Shown: piece by piece, positions 9,681 through 19,200 of the stretch
Layout of the letters: each line of letters opens with the position of its first letter
Numbering within the stretch: the stretch's first letter is position 1
Assembly: GCA_030645535.1 (NCBI GenBank)
Contig: JAUSNM010000077.1
Coordinates: 1-56,825, forward strand
From: Gallionella sp.
Lineage (GTDB): Bacteria; Pseudomonadota; Gammaproteobacteria; Burkholderiales; Gallionellaceae
DNA: 56,825 nt
Direction of reading: 5' to 3'
Notes under the pieces: model-generated
What the model was told of the DNA's origin: nothing
The model's database searches: none
Seen by the model: only the letters and a program-made list of their open reading frames with translations
Position numbers and translations under genes: made by a program

Positions 9681-9714
9681 GGCGGTGATATTGAAAGATA
9701 TCACCGCCTTTTTT
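9681..9714 (+). terminator. Rho-independent terminator after ihfB
   Basis: An 11 bp perfect stem ggcggtgatat/atatcaccgcc with a 6-base loop (tgaaag) is followed directly by six T. It ends the cmk-rpsA-ihfB transcript 23 bases after the ihfB stop. Because it lies here, a longer upstream start for lapA is unlikely. Confidence 0.93.
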
Positions 9715-9750
9715 ATGCTATCTTTAACAAGATACTTTGAGGTATACCAA

Positions 9751-10032
9751 ATGCGTTATATAAGCTGGCTGTTTCAGATGTTTGTCTTCATCATCCTGCT
9801 CGGTTTCGCGCTTGAAAATAGTCAGCCGGTCACGCTGCATTACTTCTTTGGCTATGAATGGCAGTCAACGCTGGTGATTGCGTTGCTGTTGTTTTTTACT
9901 GTGGGTGCAGGCTTTGGGATTCTGGCTACATCGGGCATCTGGTTTCGTCAACGTCGTGAGCTTGCCCGTCTGAAACGCGAGATCAGTGATATCAGGAAAC
10001 TTGCCGGCAATGCCGTCAACCAGCCGCTTTAA
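9751..10032 (+). CDS. lapA: LapA family inner-membrane protein (lipopolysaccharide assembly)
   Basis: A 93-residue protein with two hydrophobic segments (about 3-20 and 41-63) and a basic cytoplasmic tail RQRRELARLKREISDIRKL predicted as coiled coil. ENSQPVTLHYFFGYEW fits the LapA/DUF1049 family. LapA acts with LapB, encoded next, to coordinate LPS synthesis and LpxC turnover. The start chosen is the ATG at 9751, with gaggt 8 bases upstream; the open frame extends upstream through the ihfB terminator and that part is rejected. Confidence 0.8.
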   Translation: MRYISWLFQMFVFIILLGFALENSQPVTLHYFFGYEWQSTLVIALLLFFTVGAGFGILATSGIWFRQRRELARLKREISDIRKLAGNAVNQPL

Positions 10033-10089
10033 CGGCCGCCTTGGCGCCGCTTGTCATGCTGTTTTTAATCGAATTTTTGTGAGTGTTTA

Positions 10090-11265
10090 ATGGAATTTGA
10101 ACCGTGGATGTTGCTTGTTTTTCCGCTGTTTTTTGGCATGGGATGGTGGGCAGCTCGTCTTGATATTAAAGATTTGCTCTCCGAATCAACCGCATTGCCG
10201 GAATCGTATTTTCAGGGGCTGAATTTCCTGCTCAACGAGCAACAGGATAAAGCTATTGAGGCCTTTATCGAAGTGGTCAAGATTGATCCGCATACGGTTG
10301 AATTGCACTTTGCGCTGGGCAGCTTATTCCGACGTCGTGGTGAAGTAGACCGTGCCTTGCGCATGCATCACAACCTGGTCGATCGTGCTGATCTGGATGA
10401 CGACAAGCGCCAGCAGGCAGTCTTCGAACTTGCCCAGGATTATCTGAAAGCCGGGATACTGGATCGCGCCGAACGCCTGTTCGGTGAGCTGAAGAATACG
10501 TCCTATGCCAAGCCCGCTCTGGAATTTTTGCTTGAATTGTTTCAGAAAGAGCACGACTGGCTAAAAGCCGTCGCAATAGCCCAACAGCTCTCCGCTGTGT
10601 CAGGGCAATCCTATTGCAAGCAGGCAGCCTTTTTTTACTGCGAATTGGCATCAGACGAAATCGCGGCAGGCAATCTGCAAGGTGCCCGCGAGCATTTGCA
10701 GCAGGCATTAAAGGATTGTCCGGCCAGTGTGCGCGCGACCATCATGCTGGGCGATATGGTTAACGCTGAGGGGGGGGCGGACGAGGCGATCAGGCTATGG
10801 CAGGGTATCGAGGCGCAAGATGCGCAGTATCTGCCGCTGGTCGCGGAACGTCTGCTAAACGCTTATAGTTCGCTTGATCGTGAAGCTGAGGGTATTCGGG
10901 TGTTGCGTGAGTATCTGGTTAAATATCATTCGATCGATTTGCTGAATGTGGTATTCGACGGCATGTTGAAATATGACAGTCCTGCATCGGCCTATCAACT
11001 GGTACGCGACGAACTGGAACGCAATCCGACGCTGCTGGGCCTGGATAAATTGCTTGAGGCTCGCTTGCTGGACGTGCCGATGGACAGACGCGCAGATATC
11101 GAATTGGTGAAAAATCTGGTGCATAAACGCACGCGGAATCTGGCGATGTACCACTGTAGTCATTGCGGGTTCAAGGCCCGAAAATTTTACTGGCATTGCC
11201 CGGCCTGTCAGGCATGGGATAGTTATGCGCCGAGGCGCGATGAGGAAAGTGGTAAACCGTTATGA
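10090..11265 (+). CDS. lapB: LapB (YciM) TPR/rubredoxin-like LPS assembly regulator
   Basis: A 391-residue protein. The N-terminal membrane anchor is [21 protein letters not shown], followed by DIKDLLSES. Several TPR-like helical repeats fill residues 40-350 ([34 protein letters not shown] is typical). The C-terminal zinc rubredoxin-like domain has [18 protein letters not shown] (four Cys). LapB stimulates FtsH-dependent degradation of LpxC and links to LPS synthesis. It overlaps pyrF by 4 bases. Downstream heptose genes (rfaE1, hldD) fit an LPS theme. Confidence 0.93.
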   Translation: MEFEPWMLLVFPLFFGMGWWAARLDIKDLLSESTALPESYFQGLNFLLNEQQDKAIEAFIEVVKIDPHTVELHFALGSLFRRRGEVDRALRMHHNLVDRADLDDDKRQQAVFELAQDYLKAGILDRAERLFGELKNTSYAKPALEFLLELFQKEHDWLKAVAIAQQLSAVSGQSYCKQAAFFYCELASDEIAAGNLQGAREHLQQALKDCPASVRATIMLGDMVNAEGGADEAIRLWQGIEAQDAQYLPLVAERLLNAYSSLDREAEGIRVLREYLVKYHSIDLLNVVFDGMLKYDSPASAYQLVRDELERNPTLLGLDKLLEARLLDVPMDRRADIELVKNLVHKRTRNLAMYHCSHCGFKARKFYWHCPACQAWDSYAPRRDEESGKPL

Positions 11266-11963
11266 GCGATCCAAAAATTATTGTTGCACTTGATTTCCCG
11301 GGCGCCGTGCCCGCCCTTGCATTGGCACACCGATTGTCCCCTGAACTTTGTCGCCTCAAAGTGGGTAAGGAATTATTCACGGCGACAGGGCCCGTTCTGC
11401 TTGAGCAATTGATGAAGAGCGGGTTCGAAATTTTTCTGGATTTGAAGTTTCACGATATCCCCAATACCACGGCACAAGCCTGCAAGGCGGCTGCCAGCCT
11501 CGGGGTCTGGATGATCAATGTCCATGCGCTGGGCGGACGGAAAATGCTCGAAGCAGCACAGCTTGCGGTATCCAATTCGGCAAAGCCGCCTAAACTGATC
11601 GCGGTCACCCTGCTGACCAGCATGAATCAGGAAGATATCAACGATCTCGGCATTAATACGACCACGGAAGAGATGGTGTTGCGCCTGGCGAAACTTGCCC
11701 AGGAATCGGGTCTTGACGGCGTGGTGTGTTCAGCCATGGAAACTGCGCTGTTGCGTAAACATTGCGGGAATAAATTTTCTCTGGTCACGCCGGGGATTCG
11801 TCCTGTTGACGCCAGTCTCGACGATCAATCAAGGGTGATGACGCCGGAAGCTGCGTTGCGATCAGGCTCCAGCTATCTTGTCATCGGCCGGCCTATCACC
11901 CGTGCGGCGGATCCGTTGCAGGCTTTGCTCGATATCAATCAGACAATCAGAGGGGTGGCATGA
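11262..11963 (+). CDS. pyrF: Orotidine 5'-phosphate decarboxylase
   Basis: A 233-residue TIM-barrel enzyme of UMP synthesis. The catalytic segment [12 protein letters not shown] (Asp-Lys-X-X-Asp) is intact, and [21 protein letters not shown] and [14 protein letters not shown] match the substrate-phosphate binding regions. It overlaps lapB and rfaE1 by 4 bases at each side, so the three genes form one translationally coupled unit. The lapB-pyrF pair is conserved in proteobacteria. Confidence 0.96.
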   Translation: MSDPKIIVALDFPGAVPALALAHRLSPELCRLKVGKELFTATGPVLLEQLMKSGFEIFLDLKFHDIPNTTAQACKAAASLGVWMINVHALGGRKMLEAAQLAVSNSAKPPKLIAVTLLTSMNQEDINDLGINTTTEEMVLRLAKLAQESGLDGVVCSAMETALLRKHCGNKFSLVTPGIRPVDASLDDQSRVMTPEAALRSGSSYLVIGRPITRAADPLQALLDINQTIRGVA

Positions 11964-12967
11964 GCGCGTTACCCGAATTCAAGGCAGCACGTGTATTAGT
12001 CGTCGGCGACGTGATGCTCGACCGTTACTGGTTCGGTGAGGTGCATCGTATCTCGCCGGAAGCGCCTGTTCCGGTTCTTAAGGTGGACCGTGTTGATGAG
12101 CGTCCGGGAGGGGCTGCCAACGTGGCTCGAAACATTGCAGCCTTGGGCGCTCAAGCCACGCTGCTGTCGGTAGTGGGGGATGACGAAGCCGGCGCTTGTC
12201 TGGAAAAGTTGCTCAGGGAACAAGGCAATCTGACTGCGCTGTTGCATCGCGACAGCAGTATTTCCACGATAATTAAACTGCGCGCCGTCGCCCGACATCA
12301 GCAGTTGTTGCGCATCGATTTTGAGACGCCGCCCAGTCACGAGGTGTTGCATGCGGCTTTAGCTGATTATCGCGTTCAGTTGCCGCTGGCCGACGTGGTT
12401 ATCCTGTCAGATTATGGCAAGGGAGGATTGGCGCATATTGCACAAATGATCCGGTTGGCAAGGGAGGCTGGCAAGCCGGTGTTGGTTGATCCCAAGGGGG
12501 ACGATTACGCCCGTTATAGCGGCGCTACGCTGCTCACGCCGAACCGCAGCGAGTTTCGTCAGGTGGCGGGCAGCTGGGAAAATGAGACTGAGCTCAATGC
12601 GAAGGCCCAAGCGTTGCGTACTGACTTGCAACTGGATGCGCTGCTGGTCACGCGCAGCGAAGATGGCATGAGTTTGTATCGCGCGGGCGACGTGCAGCAT
12701 GAACCCACGCACACCCGCGAAGTTTTCGATGTCAGCGGTGCCGGGGATACCGTGATTGCAACGTTAGCGGTGATGCTGGCGAGTGGCGCAGACCTGCCTG
12801 ATGCGATGCGCATCGCCAATCGCGCGGCCGGTATCGTGGTCGGCAAACTGGGTACGGCGGTGGTGAGCCGCGAGGAAATTGTTAAGGACATGCAAGATTC
12901 GGGATTCGGGATTCAGGATTCAGAGGTTCAGCGCCCTGCATCCTGCATCCTGCATCCTGCATCCTAA
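11960..12967 (+). CDS. rfaE1: D-glycero-beta-D-manno-heptose-7-phosphate kinase (RfaE domain I, monofunctional)
   Basis: A 335-residue PfkB/ribokinase-family kinase of ADP-heptose synthesis for LPS inner core. [54 protein letters not shown] and the catalytic [12 protein letters not shown] are present. The adenylyltransferase domain of bifunctional HldE is missing, so a separate rfaE2/hldC would be needed elsewhere. The domain ends near residue 312. The last 23 residues ([23 protein letters not shown]) are coded entirely by heptamer repeats and are unlike the family, so they are probably a non-conserved tail. Confidence 0.92.
   Translation: MSALPEFKAARVLVVGDVMLDRYWFGEVHRISPEAPVPVLKVDRVDERPGGAANVARNIAALGAQATLLSVVGDDEAGACLEKLLREQGNLTALLHRDSSISTIIKLRAVARHQQLLRIDFETPPSHEVLHAALADYRVQLPLADVVILSDYGKGGLAHIAQMIRLAREAGKPVLVDPKGDDYARYSGATLLTPNRSEFRQVAGSWENETELNAKAQALRTDLQLDALLVTRSEDGMSLYRAGDVQHEPTHTREVFDVSGAGDTVIATLAVMLASGADLPDAMRIANRAAGIVVGKLGTAVVSREEIVKDMQDSGFGIQDSEVQRPASCILHPAS
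12896..12965. repeat. Two adjoining heptamer tracts forming the 3' end of rfaE1
   Basis: 12896-12923 holds four units (GATTCGG, GATTCGG, GATTCAG, GATTCAG). After 14 bases, 12938-12965 holds four perfect GCATCCT units. The last T begins the TAA stop of rfaE1. The tract also opens a spurious upstream extension of the hldD frame. Copy-number change here would alter the kinase tail and the distance to hldD. Confidence 0.9.
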
Positions 12968-12980
12968 TCTGGGAGAAATT

Positions 12981-13979
12981 ATGTATTACATAGTGACAGG
13001 TGCTGCTGGTTTTATAGGTTCCAATCTGGTCCGCGCGCTCAATCTTCGCGGTGAGTACAACATCATCGCGGTGGATAACCTCGCGAAGGCTGACAAGTTC
13101 AAAAATCTGGTTGATTGCGAAATTGCCGATTTTCTGGATAAAGAGGACTTCCGGAAAAAGATTCAGGAAGGTTTCTTCGATGGCCTGGTCCGCGCGGTGT
13201 TTCATCAGGGGGCCTGTTCCGACACGATGGAGACCGATGGCCGTTATATGATGGACAACAATTACCAGTACACGCTGGAGTTGCTGGACTATTGCCAGAG
13301 CGAAGAAATACCGTTCCTGTACGCTTCATCTGCATCTGTTTATGGGGCGGGAAGCACTTTTCGCGAGAGCCGCGAGTTTGAGGCGCCGCTGAACGTGTAC
13401 GCCTACTCCAAATTCCTGTTCGATCAAATCATGCGCCGTCGCTGGCATAAGCGCGGTGCGCAAGTTGTCGGCTTGCGCTATTTCAATGTGTATGGTCCCA
13501 GGGAACAACACAAGGGTCGTATGGCTTCGGTCGCCTTTCATTTCTTCAATCAGTTTCGCACAGAAGGGCGGGTGAAACTGTTTGAAGGTTGCGACGGTTA
13601 TGGCGCTGGCTGCCAGTTGCGCGATTTCATCTCGATCGAAGATGTGGTCAAGGTGAATATGTATTTCCTCGATAACCCGGATAAATCAGGAATTTATAAC
13701 CTCGGTACCGGGCAGGCGCAAAGCTTCAACGATGTGGCGGTGGCGACCATCAACACCTTGCGCGGCGCTGCAGGACAGGATGCGTTAACCTTGGCCGATA
13801 TGCATCAGCAGGAGCTGATCAGTTACATCCCGTTCCCTGACGCGTTGCGCGGTAAATATCAGAGCTACACGCAGGCGGACATCGGTGCGCTACGCAACAG
13901 CGGCTATGCAGAGCCGTTCCTCAACGTGGAGCAGGGCGTCGGCCGCTATGTCGAACAGATGCTGAAGACAGCGGGTTAA
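12981..13979 (+). CDS. hldD: ADP-L-glycero-D-manno-heptose 6-epimerase
   Basis: A 332-residue short-chain dehydrogenase/epimerase that converts ADP-D-glycero- to ADP-L-glycero-heptose. The N-terminal NADP motif is [16 protein letters not shown], the catalytic triad segment YASSASVYG ... YAYSKFLFD is intact, and [21 protein letters not shown] is typical of HldD. The start is the ATG at 12981, preceded by ctgggagaaatt, a good ribosome site. A longer in-frame start at 12879 would only add repeat-coded residues. It is the last gene of the LPS unit. Confidence 0.95.
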   Translation: MYYIVTGAAGFIGSNLVRALNLRGEYNIIAVDNLAKADKFKNLVDCEIADFLDKEDFRKKIQEGFFDGLVRAVFHQGACSDTMETDGRYMMDNNYQYTLELLDYCQSEEIPFLYASSASVYGAGSTFRESREFEAPLNVYAYSKFLFDQIMRRRWHKRGAQVVGLRYFNVYGPREQHKGRMASVAFHFFNQFRTEGRVKLFEGCDGYGAGCQLRDFISIEDVVKVNMYFLDNPDKSGIYNLGTGQAQSFNDVAVATINTLRGAAGQDALTLADMHQQELISYIPFPDALRGKYQSYTQADIGALRNSGYAEPFLNVEQGVGRYVEQMLKTAG

Positions 13980-14069
13980 CGTACATCAAAGATCAGAGTC
14001 GGTGCGGCGAGTACTTGCTCGCTAATCCGGACATGGCTTCATTGCCCCTTGTCGGAGGCGGGTCTATGC

Positions 14070-14096
14070 TTGAATATCATTAAATCGTGATATTCT
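14070..14096 (+). promoter_or_regulatory. Weak candidate sigma-70-type promoter before the tsdB leader
   Basis: ttgaat (14070-14075) and tattct (14091-14096) with a 15-base spacer. Transcription would then start near 14103, just where the predicted leader hairpin begins. The spacer is short and the match is modest. Confidence 0.3.
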
Positions 14097-14103
14097 GATG
14101 TTG

Positions 14104-14182
14104 TGTGTCGGAGCCGGTGCCAAATGCGACTGAACGAGGTTACGAGCCAGGTTCAGGCCTTCAGTAACAGGCATCCGACACA
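14104..14182 (+). ncRNA. Predicted structured leader RNA upstream of the tsdB-like gene
   Basis: A closing stem pairs tgtgtcgga (14104-14112) with tccgacaca (14174-14182), all nine bases matching, and extends by gcc/ggc past a bulged A. Inside it ctgaac (14130-14135) pairs with gttcag (14151-14156). The element ends 29 bases before the tsdB start codon. It does not match a riboswitch class I can recognise. It may be a cis-regulatory leader, a small RNA, or a palindromic repeat. Confidence 0.4.
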
Positions 14183-14211
14183 GCCCCCTTGATTAACCGG
14201 AGAAATAGTCA

Positions 14212-14937
14212 ATGCGAAATTTCAGCTATAAGTACCTTGTCACCTTGTTGTGCCTGACGTCGATCGCACCGGCGACAGCTGCCGACGGCAATTCCATCAT
14301 GGACAATGGCGGGAGTAATCCTGCGGCGATGGCGTGTGTCAGCTGTCATGGTTCGGATGGAAAGGGGACGCCGGAATCGGGATTCCCGCGTTTATCCGGC
14401 TTGCCGGCAAGCTATATCGCCAAACAGTTGCACGACTTCCAGGCAGGCCGCCGCGAGAATGCGCTGATGCAGCCCATCGCCAGCGCATTAACGGACGAGG
14501 AAATTTCAAGCGTCGCGAATGCGTATGCGGCACAAGCGAAGGTGAATGTGGCAGCGGCTTCAGTCGATCGTCCCGTGCAGGGGACCGGGGCATGGATTGC
14601 CCAGCGCGGCGCATGGGATAGAAGCATTCCTGAGTGCACGTCCTGTCATGGTCCTTCAGGGTTGGGGGTGGGAAGTGCATTTCCGCCGCTTGCAGGGCAG
14701 TCAGCGATATACCTGGCGGCACAGTTGCAAGCATGGAAGGTAAAGCTTGCTGTTGCAGACAAAAAACGCCATGCCAAAAAACAGGATCTCGCCGCACGAC
14801 GCAATGATCCGAATGGTCTGATGCAGCACATTGCAGCGGATCTGACGGATGCCGAGATCAGCGCCGTTGCTGAGTATTTCGCGGGCATTGAAGTCTCTGA
14901 TGAGCCTGTCGATGCTGCGAAGCTTCGCCTGCGTTAA
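14212..14937 (+). CDS. tsdB: Dihaem cytochrome c4-type protein, probable TsdB-like electron partner
   Basis: A 241-residue periplasmic protein. A signal peptide (YLVTLLCLTSIAPATAA) is followed by two class I cytochrome c domains with haem sites CVSCH (residues 42-46) and CTSCH (142-146). Methionine ligands are plausible in ENALMQPIA and PNGLMQHIA, the c4 pattern. The gene lies directly before a TsdA-like cytochrome, the order of tsdBA in other thiosulfate users, where dihaem TsdB accepts electrons from TsdA and passes them to the terminal oxidase. A generic c4 role with oxidases is the alternative. The ribosome site is ccggagaaatag. Confidence 0.75.
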   Translation: MRNFSYKYLVTLLCLTSIAPATAADGNSIMDNGGSNPAAMACVSCHGSDGKGTPESGFPRLSGLPASYIAKQLHDFQAGRRENALMQPIASALTDEEISSVANAYAAQAKVNVAAASVDRPVQGTGAWIAQRGAWDRSIPECTSCHGPSGLGVGSAFPPLAGQSAIYLAAQLQAWKVKLAVADKKRHAKKQDLAARRNDPNGLMQHIAADLTDAEISAVAEYFAGIEVSDEPVDAAKLRLR

Positions 14938-14984
14938 TTCCTTCGCTCACCCCCTATTTATTTCCCTCTGTGGAGTTATATCCA

Positions 14985-15911
14985 ATGAAATTCTCGATGA
15001 AAAATTTGATTGCTGTCGGATTGCTGCTGTGCGCGACAGGCGCCTATGCGGCAGGTAAACTGGACGATCAGACGCAATTGCCCAAAGCGCCTGGCAAGGA
15101 CGCCGGTGTGAATTACTTCAAGCCGCCTGCTGATGCGGAGTTGCCCAATAACGCATTCGGCGAACTCGTGCACCGTGGAGAGGCGCTGTTCGTCAATACC
15201 AAAGCGCTGGCGCCCAAGTATGTCGGCAACGAATTGAATTGCGTTAACTGCCATCTGGATCGCGGCAGAAAAGCGCGTTCTGCGCCACTTTGGGGCGCCT
15301 ATCCGATGTACCCGGCTTACCGCAAGAAAAACAACAAGGTAAACACCTATGCAGAGCGCATGCAGGGCTGCTTCCAGTTCAGCATGAATGGCACGCCGCC
15401 GCCTGCTGACAGCGAAATATTGACGGCCCTGACCGCCTATTCCTACTGGCTGTCGACAGGTGCGCCGACCGCGAAGGCTTTGCCCGGACGTGGCTTCGAT
15501 GAGCCTGCTCAGCCTAAAGCCGGTTTCAATACCGCAAATGGTAAAAAAGTCTATGAAAGTCAGTGCGCGCTTTGTCATGGCGACAATGGAGAAGGAAAAA
15601 AAGTGGGGGTGAATTCCGTGTTCCCGCCGCTATGGGGCAAGGATTCGTACAACTGGGGTGCAGGTATGCACCGCATCAACACGGCGGCAGGTTTCATTCA
15701 GCACAACATGCCGCTGGGCCGTGGTGAATCGCTGAGTGACCAGGATGCGTGGGATGTTGCGTCCTACATCAACATGCACGAACGTCCTCAGGATCCTAGG
15801 CTGATCAATGGTGACATCGAAGCCACCCGTAAAAAGTTTCATGAAGGCGATGGGGTGAATTTATACGGTGTGACCGTTGACGGTGTCTTGATCGGGCAAG
15901 GGATCAAGTAA
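14985..15911 (+). CDS. tsdA: TsdA-like dihaem thiosulfate dehydrogenase / tetrathionate-forming cytochrome c
   Basis: A 308-residue secreted cytochrome (signal MKNLIAVGLLLCATGAYAA). Haem 1 site is CVNCH (86-90), haem 2 site CALCH (194-198). Around them are family segments APLWGAYPMYPAYRKKN, VNTYAERMQGCFQFSMNG and LTAYSYWLSTGAP. Cys129 in MQGCF is at the place of the unusual axial cysteine haem ligand that marks the TsdA active site. The family oxidises thiosulfate to tetrathionate, or runs in reverse. The start chosen is ATG 14985 after tggag; a GTG at 14970 lies within that ribosome site. A hairpin follows the gene. Confidence 0.82.
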   Translation: MKFSMKNLIAVGLLLCATGAYAAGKLDDQTQLPKAPGKDAGVNYFKPPADAELPNNAFGELVHRGEALFVNTKALAPKYVGNELNCVNCHLDRGRKARSAPLWGAYPMYPAYRKKNNKVNTYAERMQGCFQFSMNGTPPPADSEILTALTAYSYWLSTGAPTAKALPGRGFDEPAQPKAGFNTANGKKVYESQCALCHGDNGEGKKVGVNSVFPPLWGKDSYNWGAGMHRINTAAGFIQHNMPLGRGESLSDQDAWDVASYINMHERPQDPRLINGDIEATRKKFHEGDGVNLYGVTVDGVLIGQGIK

Positions 15912-15914
15912 TCG

Positions 15915-15952
15915 GTTGGCTGACGAGCGCCTCACGCCCGTCAGCCGACTTT
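15915..15952 (+). terminator. Probable terminator after tsdA
   Basis: gttggctgacg (15915-15925) pairs with cgtcagccgac (15939-15949) with one G-T pair, followed by a short T run (ttt). The T tract is weak. It ends the tsdBA unit. Confidence 0.5.
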
Positions 15953-16236
15953 CATCTAATTTCCAAAGCCTGCTCCGCCTGTGCCTTCCCGGCCGGAAAG
16001 GCCGGCGGTTTATCCTGCACTGACCTGCCTTGAGCTTTGCTCATATCTCAATCTGAAGCTGTCGATCCAAATCCCCTGTGTTTTCGCTTGCGCAAATCTT
16101 CCGTATTTTCGGCAGATAAGTTTTCCGCTGCTGGCGGCGAACATCAAACCTGCGTCGCGAAAAGATTCTGTTGCGGTTGATTGTTGAATCCTCCCTCTAT
16201 ATCATCTGTGGCAGTAACGTAAGGTTTATCAATTCC
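15953..16236. other. Non-coding gap before the GGDEF/EAL gene
   Basis: About 280 bases. The only structure seen is ccggccggaaaggccgg (6 bp perfect stem) near 15993-16009. No conserved coding frame or clear promoter is recognised. A TTG codon at 16171 opens an upstream extension of the next gene, which is not used. Confidence 0.5.
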
Positions 16237-19200
16237 ATGAAAAAAGTTGCTCTGAGCGAAATCCTGACACCGTCCATCGTGACGGTTGCTCCGGATGTGA
16301 TCATTGCCGAAGTTATGGCCATGATGTCGCAACTTGCCATCAGTTGCGTTGTCGCCGTAGATGCAGAACACCACCCGCTGGGCGTCTTCACCGAGCGTGA
16401 CGCAGTGGGCCTGTTGGCCAAACGGCGCGATGCCGGTCAGGTGAAAATGGCGGACGTAATGAGCACACCGCCGTTGTGCGCCGAATCGGATATGGATTTT
16501 CGCGCAGCTTATCGCATGCTGCTGGAGCACGGATTTCGCCATCTGGTCGTGGTTGGTGCAAATAATCAAGTGCTTGGAATAGTCACGGAAGGTGATTTTC
16601 TGCGCCACCTCGATGTGGGTGACTTGTCCGAATTAAAAACCGTCGCCAAAATCATGTCGTGCAAGGTCGCCACGGCCGATGTCGATGACACGTTAGCTGA
16701 CGCTGTCGCCAGCATGCACCGACACAGTTACAGTTGCGTGGTTATTACGCGAGACTCCAGTCCGATCGGTATTCTCACCGAACGGGATGCGGTCAGACTG
16801 GCGCCGCTCATCGCAGGCTCCGTCAGCGTGGCGTTAAGCAGTGTCATGCAGGCGATATTGATAACCGTCACACCGGATACGAGCTTGCCGGATGCCATCA
16901 AACTGATGGGAATGCATAAAATCAGACATCTTGTGATTGCCGGGCAGGGTCGCTTGCTTGGTATCGTCACTCGCCATGATCTGGTCAAGACATTGCAGGG
17001 AAGTTACGTCAACTTACTGCATGAAACCATACAGCTGCAACGCAGCGAGTTATTCCAGCTTGGTCAGCAACGCACCTTGTTTAAATTGCATGCGGCAGCA
17101 CTGGAGGCTTCCGCAAACGCCATCATCATTACTGATAAGGACTCGTTGATTAAATGGGCTAACCCGGCCTATTCCAAGCTTACCGGTTATGCTTTGGAGG
17201 ATGCCGTCGGTAAATGTCCGAAGGAGCTGGTCAAATCCGGCTTGCAAGACCAGGCATTCTACGAAGTGCTGTGGCAAACCATACTGAGCGGGGAAGTGTG
17301 GCAGGGCGAGGTTGTCAATAAGCGTAAGGATGGCACACTCTTCAACCAGGAAATGACCATCACGCCGGTGCGTACGGAGAATGGTGAGATCACCCATTTC
17401 ATCGCCATCAAACAGGACATCAGCGATCGCCGCCAAACCGAAGAACGATTGCGCGAAGCGGCTGCCGTGATGGAGCACACCCATGATGGTGTGGTGATTA
17501 CCGATACCACGCCCCGCATACTCGTCGTCAACGAGGCTTATACGACCATCACCGGCTACAGCGCGGAAGATGCGATCGGCAAAAACCCCAATATCATCAG
17601 TTCTGGCCGCGCTGGCAAGGATTTCTATGAAGCGATGTGGGCATCCGTGCTGAAGGATGGCTACTGGCAGGGAGAAGTATGGAATCGGCGCAAGAACGGA
17701 GAGTGTTACCCGCAGCTGCTCACCATCAGCACCATCTATGATGATGAACAAAAGCCTGTGCGCTATGTCGGCGTGTTCGCCGATATTACCCAACTCAAGG
17801 AAAATCAGGCGAAGCTTGAGTTCATGGCGCATCACGATCCGCTGACAAAACTACCCAATCGCTCACTGGCGGAATCCAGACTTGAACACGAAATTGAGCA
17901 GGCGCACCGACACTTGCACCAGATTGCCGTGCTGTTCATCGATCTGGATCGTTTCAAGGCGGTCAACGACAGCTTCGGACATCTGGTCGGTGATGAGTTG
18001 CTGTGTGCCGTCTCCGAACGCCTCGGGCAGCGGGTGCGCGAAGGCGATACGCTGGGTCGCCTGGGGGGCGATGAATTCATCCTGCTGGCGACCCCGCTGA
18101 CTGACACGCAGGATGCTGCCGTGATTGCGCGTGATTTCATCGAAGTCTTGAGCGAACCATTCAAGCTTTCCGACAATCATGAGGTGTTCATCGGTGGCAG
18201 TATCGGGATCAGCCTGTTCCCGCAGGATGGTGTGACCGTTCTGGAACTGATGAAGAACGCCGATGCCGCGATGTATCTCGCCAAGAGAAACGGGCGCAAC
18301 CAGTTTTCTTTCTATACCAAAGAACTGAATGCCGGTGCATGCGCCCAACTGGCAATGGAAAATGATTTGCGCCGCGCCTTGTCGCAAAACGAGTTGATAT
18401 TGCATTACCAACCCAAAGTCGATTTGCAAAGCGGGAAGATTTGCGGTCTGGAAGCATTGATACGCTGGCATCGGTGCGGGGAAGAATGGGTGGCGCCTGC
18501 GGTATTCATCCCGCTGGCGGAGAAGTCCGGCCTGATCATGACGATAGGCAGCTGGGTGATCGAACAAGCCTGTTGGCAAATTCGCAACTGGCTGGATGAA
18601 GGTTTAAGCAATATAGCCGTATCCATCAATGTCTCTGCTCGCCAGTTTCGCAGCGGAAACCTCGATAAACTGGTGGCGCAGGCTCTTAATAAATACAGAA
18701 TTGACGCACAGTATCTGGAGCTGGAGCTGACCGAAACCATGTTGATGGTAGAACCCGATCATGCTGTGGCAACCATGCTAAAACTCAAACAGATTGGCGT
18801 AAAGATCTCGCTCGACGATTTCGGCACGGGCTATTCCAGCTTCAGCTATTTGAGTCGCTTTCCGATCGATACGCTGAAGATAGATCAGTCTTTCGTGCGC
18901 GGGGTCACGACCGAGGCGAACGCTGCGGAAATCGCCTCGGCTATCATTGGCCTCGCACATCGCATGAATTTACGCGTGATCGCTGAAGGGGTAGAAACTG
19001 AGGCGCAATTAGCCTATCTGCTCGAAAAAGATAGCGATGAGATTCAGGGCTTCCATTTCAGTAAAGCGCTATCTCCCAATGAAGTTTCCGACATGTTGCG
19101 CAGCGGTAAATCGCTGCCGTGCGCACAGAAAGCCTCCGCCCGTGTCCGCATCTTGCTGATCGTGGATGATGACCCGGCAAGCCTCATTGATGTCGAGCAT

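Noticed and set aside
9667..9750. Longer N-terminus for the LapA-like protein
   Set aside because: It would be translated through the ihfB terminator stem; the ATG at 9751 has a ribosome site and gives the membrane segment at the normal place.
12879..12980. Longer N-terminus for HldD
   Set aside because: The added residues are coded by heptamer repeats, and the NADP motif must lie at the N-terminus; ATG 12981 has a good ribosome site.
13980..14103. Small gene in the gap before tsdB
   Set aside because: No frame with a ribosome site and protein-like composition; only the structured segment stands out.
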